Below, in pieces: positions 5,358 to 7,082 of a DNA stretch of 7,082 nucleotides. The DNA is taken from positions 1-7,082 of the forward strand of contig CAYTQK010000179.1 of assembly GCA_964439745.1 (NCBI GenBank), given 5' to 3'. The notes below the pieces were generated by a model. The model made no database searches. It was not told the origin of the DNA and saw only the letters and a program-made list of their open reading frames with translations. Position 1 is the stretch's first letter. Each line of letters opens with the position of its first letter. Origin of the DNA: CAYTQK01 sp964439745. Lineage in GTDB: Bacteria > Desulfobacterota > Desulfobacteria > Desulfobacterales > Desulfosudaceae. The translations under genes were made by a program, and so were the position numbers.

Positions 5358-6365
5358 TCAATTGTCGGCGGGGGGCCCGGAAAGAACTTTCATAATCCAG
5401 GTATTGTCAAAAATGTCACCGGCATCGTAATCTTTTTCCAGCCGGCCGGACTGGCTCAGGAACGTTTTCAACTCGCTCAAAAACGTCTCAAGCCCCCCGC
5501 CGGTGCGGTTCCGCTCCACCAAATCATCCCGGGTATGTATCTTTACGTTCTGGATCATCTTTTGTAATTCGTTTTCCGAATAGGCGGGCAAGGACGGAAA
5601 GGTCTCGCTGTTCAAAATTTCATAATAGGCGCTCTGATTTTCCGAACGGTGGAGCCACTGGACTGCCTGGATCCAGCCACGCAGAATTTTCTCAATGTCC
5701 TGGTCCGGAATCGCTGCCAAATGGTCCCGGTAGGCCCACATGCACTCGGGGATGCACCCTGCGAAATCGGACGAATCAGCCAGCACGACGCCGCCGCCTT
5801 TTTCTACGGCGCTGGTCGCCCAGGGCTCATAATTAACGATCACGGGAATCCGGCCGGCGATAAATTGGGCGGCAAGGTCATCCGGATGCATTTCCACCAC
5901 TCGAAAATCAGATACAGCCAGCCCCCGGGGGTCCAGGTAGCGGTGTAAAAAATAGTGGCACGACGGCAGGTCCAAAAAAACACCCAGGGGGTGATGTTGA
6001 TATTCCTTGATGGTATGCCCCTTTTTGACGATGATTTTGTCCCCCCCGTGAGACCAGTTGGTTTCGGCAATAGCCATCACCGGTTCTCCGGACATGAAAA
6101 TACCGACCAGTGAACCCACCATATCCATGGCCAGATCAATTTTGCCGGCCTTGACCGCTTCCAGAATAATTATGGGATCATCATAGTTGATCACTTCCAC
6201 AGAAAGGCCCTGCTTCTCCCAGAACCCTTGTGCCCGGGCCACATGCAGCGGAGACCAGCCGACCCAGGCCACCGTGGCAATCTTATAAGTGCGCCCCCAG
6301 GCAGGAGCTGTCAGCAGACAAAACAACAGCCCCGCTGCGACTATCGCTGATTTCTTGTTGATCAA
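5358..6365 (-). CDS. Periplasmic solute-binding protein, NMT1/SsuA-TauA-like (ABC-type)
   Basis: A 335-residue secreted binding protein. The N-terminus has two lysines, a hydrophobic core (residues about 7-20) and a likely signal peptidase I site after APAWG (about residue 24); there is no lipobox. The mature part has the NMT1/SsuA/NrtA-type pattern: YKIATVAWVGWSPLHVARAQ (27-46), GFWEKQGLSVEV (47-58), an AVKAGKIDLAM block (70-80), and a second-lobe VNYEPWA segment (177-183). The ligand cannot be told; relatives bind sulfonates, nitrate, pyrimidine precursors or aromatic compounds. It has C136 plus a C204-x3-C208 pair. No permease or ATPase gene is adjacent; a hybrid kinase follows at 60 bp, suggesting a sensing role. 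The start chosen is TTG at 6365, preceded by AAGGGGGG four bases upstream and placing the signal peptide at the N-terminus. The frame is open to a TTG at 6461, which would add an unlikely 32-residue extension. Confidence 0.88.
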   Translation of the reverse strand: MINKKSAIVAAGLLFCLLTAPAWGRTYKIATVAWVGWSPLHVARAQGFWEKQGLSVEVINYDDPIIILEAVKAGKIDLAMDMVGSLVGIFMSGEPVMAIAETNWSHGGDKIIVKKGHTIKEYQHHPLGVFLDLPSCHYFLHRYLDPRGLAVSDFRVVEMHPDDLAAQFIAGRIPVIVNYEPWATSAVEKGGGVVLADSSDFAGCIPECMWAYRDHLAAIPDQDIEKILRGWIQAVQWLHRSENQSAYYEILNSETFPSLPAYSENELQKMIQNVKIHTRDDLVERNRTGGGLETFLSELKTFLSQSGRLEKDYDAGDIFDNTWIMKVLSGPPADN

Positions 6366-6394
6366 TCGCCCCCCTTTTTCCCCGTTCGCCCTGG

Positions 6395-6535
6395 TTATTC
6401 CGGAGTGTAAAACACCGTCATGGCCGTTTCTTTCGGAAAGGTATGAGGCGGTGCTCCCCAAAATTTGGACAATATGTTAAGCTCTACTTCGAATCTTTGC
6501 GATATAACAGCCTGGTCAGCATTCGACAGTTTCAT
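6395..6535 (-). CDS. Possible small leader ORF upstream of the binding protein gene
   Basis: An ATG frame of 46 residues (starts MKLSNADQAV, ends TVFYTPE) that stops 29 bases before the TTG start of the binding protein gene. It would be the first frame on the message if transcription starts near 6552. It has no clear ribosome binding site and matches no family I recognise. It may be untranslated leader. Confidence 0.2.
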   Translation of the reverse strand: MKLSNADQAVISQRFEVELNILSKFWGAPPHTFPKETAMTVFYTPE

Positions 6536-6558
6536 TCTATTCACATGTATAACGGATA

Positions 6559-6586
6559 ATTTTAAATTTACCATATTGTGTAACAA
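6559..6586 (-). promoter_or_regulatory. Possible promoter of the binding protein-kinase operon
   Basis: On the - strand, TTGTTA (6581-6586), 16 bases, then TAAAAT (6559-6564; five of six match). It lies in the most AT-rich part of the region and implies a leader of about 185 bases. A nearby alternative (TTGATG, 17 bases, TAAATT) is comparable, so the exact boxes are uncertain. Confidence 0.35.
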
Positions 6587-6623
6587 GCATCAATGAAATC
6601 GCAAACCGGATGAAACGGATTGA

Positions 6624-6737
6624 TTGGCGGACGTGATGATGGCCAACGTACTGCGGGAAGAACAGATCCCCCGCCGCCTGGAAGGCAACCAGATCCGCTT
6701 TTATGCGGGGCCGGACCAGGCCAACCCGACGATTTAA
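6624..6737 (+). pseudogene. Short + strand protein fragment, unnamed
   Basis: A 37-codon frame (TTG at 6624 or ATG at 6636/6639) ending with TAA at 6735-6737. Its sequence is protein-like: MMANVLREEQIPRRLEG, then NQIRFYAGPDQANPTI. An xLREExIPxRLEG pattern resembles the 'ligand-excluding' half of small DUF2007-type (putative signal-transducing) domains, but such domains are about 65 residues and the first half is absent in all three frames. There is no ribosome binding site. It is most simply read as the tail of a lost gene, although a real micro-protein cannot be excluded. It overlaps nothing convincing on the other strand. Confidence 0.3.
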
Positions 6738-6769
6738 AAGGGGAAAAACGGAACCGGCCATTGCTCCGG

Positions 6770-6953
6770 CCGGATAATAGAAAAAAAAAAGGGAAATGCC
6801 CAGGGGAATGGAAATGAGCGAGCAAATAAAGCTGCTGAACATGAACTGATTCACCAGGTGGTGGTTGCCCCCGCCTCTTTCCCCCAGGATAGGCACGGGG
6901 GTGACCGGCGGCACGCAGCTTTCAATCAGCATCAGCAGGGCGATTTCGAAGCC
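6770..6953 (-). pseudogene. Remnant of an AEC-type transporter (C-terminal part)
   Basis: About 60 residues on the - strand resemble the last two membrane segments of AEC-family (auxin efflux carrier, Mem_trans) permeases. GFEIALLMLIESCVPPVTPV corresponds to the penultimate segment with its conserved (A/C)xPP turn. LGERGGGNHHLVNQ is the loop, and FICSLISIPLGISLFFFYY is the last segment. The open frame runs back to a stop near 7020 with no start codon in a sensible place and no N-terminal eight segments, and it reads on past the expected end into unrelated sequence. A run of ten T bases (6781-6790 as A on the + strand) lies in the last segment. It appears to be an eroded 3' fragment. Confidence 0.4.
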
Positions 6954-7037
6954 AGGCCGGGCGCAAATCCCTTTTATCCTGCTTATCCGGGTTCGGACCC
7001 AGGAATTTCCGGCTTTCTAAAATCGCCAAAATGACAA

Positions 7038-7063
7038 GCCTGTAAAAAGTCTTTTTTACAGGC
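7038..7063. terminator. 11-bp inverted repeat, probable bidirectional terminator
   Basis: GCCTGTAAAAA (7038-7048) and TTTTTACAGGC (7053-7063) form a perfect 11-bp stem with a 4-base loop. The A/T-rich upper stem is typical of terminators, but no extra T-run follows on either strand (TTGTCATTTT on the -). It probably marks the end of a gene lying beyond the right edge of the window. Confidence 0.5.
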
Positions 7064-7082
7064 AGTATTAAGTTTTAAGTGA

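Noticed and set aside
6537..6932. Intact 131-residue membrane protein on the - strand
   Set aside because: Only the first part resembles a transporter C-terminus; the rest reads into unrelated, antisense and AT-rich leader sequence, so it was called a remnant rather than a gene.
6984..7010. T-arm-like GGGTTCGGACCC suggesting a tRNA remnant or attachment site
   Set aside because: The stem has a mismatch, the loop lacks the invariant A58, and no anticodon or acceptor arms can be drawn around it.

Overview
The window looks like chromosomal DNA of a moderately GC-rich Gram-negative bacterium, probably a sulfate-reducing or related member of the Desulfobacterota. This is inferred from the style of the proteins (a DUF134 regulator paired with an Mrp/NBP35 ATPase, a short crotonase, a hybrid kinase with a GGVAHDYNN H-box). 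No marker gene is present to prove it.

Layout. At the left edge is the 3' end of a + strand leuA (2-isopropylmalate synthase, C-terminal regulatory domain). A strong bidirectional terminator separates it from a block in which every intact gene lies on the - strand. Read in the direction of transcription (right to left), the - strand units are: (1) an orphan periplasmic solute-binding protein followed by a hybrid sensor histidine kinase, 60 bp apart with an intercistronic hairpin; (2) a stand-alone enoyl-CoA hydratase/isomerase family protein with its own promoter and a very strong ribosome binding site; (3) a DUF134 DNA-binding protein with a zinc-ribbon tail, followed 28 bp later by an Mrp/NBP35 P-loop ATPase that probably carries or delivers Fe-S clusters. 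A 20-bp near-perfect palindrome overlaps the likely promoter of this last pair and is a candidate operator.

Two longer stretches carry no convincing intact gene. Positions 2546-3173 hold the crotonase promoter and leader, and hairpins that probably end the kinase transcript. Positions 6366-7082 hold the leader of the binding protein gene and what appear to be eroded gene fragments: the C-terminal part of an AEC-type (auxin efflux carrier) transporter on the - strand and a short unnamed protein tail on the + strand. An 11-bp inverted repeat stands at the right edge.

How the genes may work together. The binding protein has no permease or ATPase beside it and is instead coupled to a membrane kinase with a mostly helical periplasmic domain. 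The two may form a ligand-sensing pair in the manner of TorT/TorS or LuxP/LuxQ. The DUF134-mrp pair looks like a self-regulated Fe-S or metal homeostasis unit; its ATPase has lost one cysteine of the usual CPxC cluster-binding motif. No mobile element, tRNA, rRNA or CRISPR array was seen.
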